Source of the DNA: Bdellovibrionales bacterium
Lineage (GTDB): Bacteria > Bdellovibrionota > Bdellovibrionia > Bdellovibrionales > JAMPXM01
Direction: 5' to 3'
DNA: 6,048 nucleotides
NCBI GenBank assembly: GCA_005792225.1
Contig: SXSP01000530.1
Span: forward strand, 1 to 6,048
The first letter of the stretch is position 1. Every line of letters starts with the position of its first letter. Positions 5,653 through 6,048 of this stretch are shown here, piece by piece. A program made the translations under genes and the position numbers. The notes below the pieces were generated by a model, which did not search any database, was not told the DNA's origin, and saw only the letters and a list, made by a program, of their open reading frames with translations.

Positions 5653-6048
5653 ATGACTCAAAAACTAGAAGAAATCCGCGCGCAAGCCGTGAGCGCCTTC
5701 CAGGGCGCGACCAGCTCCAAAGAGCTCTACGATCTGAAGGTGCAGTTCCTGGGCAAACAGGGAAGCTTTTCCACGATCATGAAAGAGATGGGAAAACTCT
5801 CGGCCGAGGAAAAGCCCGTTTTCGGGAAACTCGTCAACGAGGTCAAACAAGCCCTCGAGTCGGTCTATAGCGAAAAAGAAGAGTCGCTTCGCCAGGCTGA
5901 GCTCCAAGCAAAGCTCCAGAGCGAATCGTTGGATCTCACGCTTCCCGCGCCGGTGGAGTAGGTCGGCTCACGCCACCCGATCTCGATCGGGATCGAGGAG
6001 ATTTCGGGGATTCTATCGCGGATGGGTTACTCGGTTCGCACGGGTCCG
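5653..6048 (+). CDS. pheS: Phenylalanyl-tRNA synthetase alpha subunit, N-terminal part, with in-frame TAG (3' end outside window)
   Basis: PheS forms the catalytic subunit of the alpha2-beta2 enzyme that charges tRNA-Phe. Codons 1-102 (5653-5958) encode the N-terminal tRNA-contacting coiled coil and its linker: LYDLKVQFLGKQGSFSTIMK (residues 25-44), KLSAEEKPVFGKLVNEVKQA (48-67), a charged helix to about residue 93, then LTLPAPVE. Codon 103 is TAG (5959-5961). The same frame continues with VGSRHPISIGIEEISGIL and MGYSVRTGP (104-132), the conserved start of the catalytic domain. In E. coli PheS nine residues separate the LP of SLP from the HP of LHP, and nine codons separate the same landmarks here if TAG counts as one. 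No base is therefore gained or lost, and a single substitution in an otherwise intact gene is indicated. The gene runs off the window, where pheT would be expected downstream. Taken literally, the product would be a 102-residue fragment without the catalytic domain. Confidence 0.85.
5959..5961 (+). other. In-frame amber codon inside pheS
   Basis: The frame reads GTG GAG TAG GTC GGC at this point. The site is in the variable linker just before the conserved HP motif. A one-base change from CAG, AAG, GAG, TCG, TTG, TGG, TAC or TAT would produce it. TAG is used as a normal stop by the MFS gene at 2618-2620, which argues against general reassignment of the codon. Confidence 0.85.
5982..5997. repeat. 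Short perfect inverted repeat downstream of the pheS amber codon
   Basis: CTCGATC and GATCGAG are perfect reverse complements separated by GG, so the transcript could fold a 6-bp stem with a CGGG loop. It begins 20 nt after the TAG. No T-run follows, so it is not an intrinsic terminator. It coincides with codons for the conserved ISIGIEE stretch and may be chance. Confidence 0.6.

Noticed and set aside
5959..5961. TAG as a reassigned sense codon throughout the genome
   Set aside because: The MFS transporter ends naturally at TAG 2618-2620 at the expected length, so TAG still works as a stop in this window.
5953..5970. Frameshift or programmed frameshifting as the cause of the pheS stop
   Set aside because: PheS sequence before and after the TAG lies in the same frame with the expected number of codons, so no shift is needed.

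Overview
The window is ordinary chromosomal DNA of a free-standing bacterium: seven closely packed protein genes, no RNA genes, no mobile elements and no CRISPR array. Protein content suggests a Gram-negative, Bdellovibrio-like or other deltaproteobacterial-type organism. The reasons are a mevalonate (not MEP) isoprenoid pathway, a lipobox lipoprotein with an 11-residue helical repeat, and coding regions rich in G/C-ending codons. This taxonomic guess is an inference from gene content; no sequence comparison was possible.

Left block (1-2620, + strand). The 3' half of mvaD (diphosphomevalonate decarboxylase) overlaps the start of a mevalonate kinase gene through ATGA. An MFS transporter of the TetA-like class follows 8 bp later. 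The three genes look like one transcription unit. Two steps of isoprenoid synthesis are encoded here: mevalonate to phosphomevalonate, and diphosphomevalonate to isopentenyl diphosphate. The phosphomevalonate kinase and earlier enzymes would have to lie upstream of the window or elsewhere.

Middle block (2623-3890). A small lipoprotein gene on the - strand converges on the transporter with a 2-bp gap. It has a clear AGGAGG ribosome binding site and four 11-residue repeats. Divergent from it is a MgtC/SapB-family membrane protein gene on the + strand.

Right block (3887-5550, - strand). rsmG (16S rRNA m7G methyltransferase) and a SpoU/TrmH-family 2'-O-ribose methyltransferase form a coupled RNA-modification operon whose genes overlap at ATGATG. 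The methyltransferase stop codon shares the palindrome TTAA with the MgtC-family stop codon.

Right edge (5551-6048). A 102-bp AT-rich divergent spacer (35 G/C of 102, counted by hand) separates rsmG from pheS, the alpha subunit gene of phenylalanyl-tRNA synthetase. The pheS reading frame is cut by an in-frame TAG at codon 103, yet recognisable PheS sequence continues in the same frame with normal spacing to the end of the window. This is the most unusual observation. A sequencing error or recent mutation is the leading explanation, because TAG acts as an ordinary stop elsewhere in the window. I found no convincing new defence, mobile or RNA-based system here.
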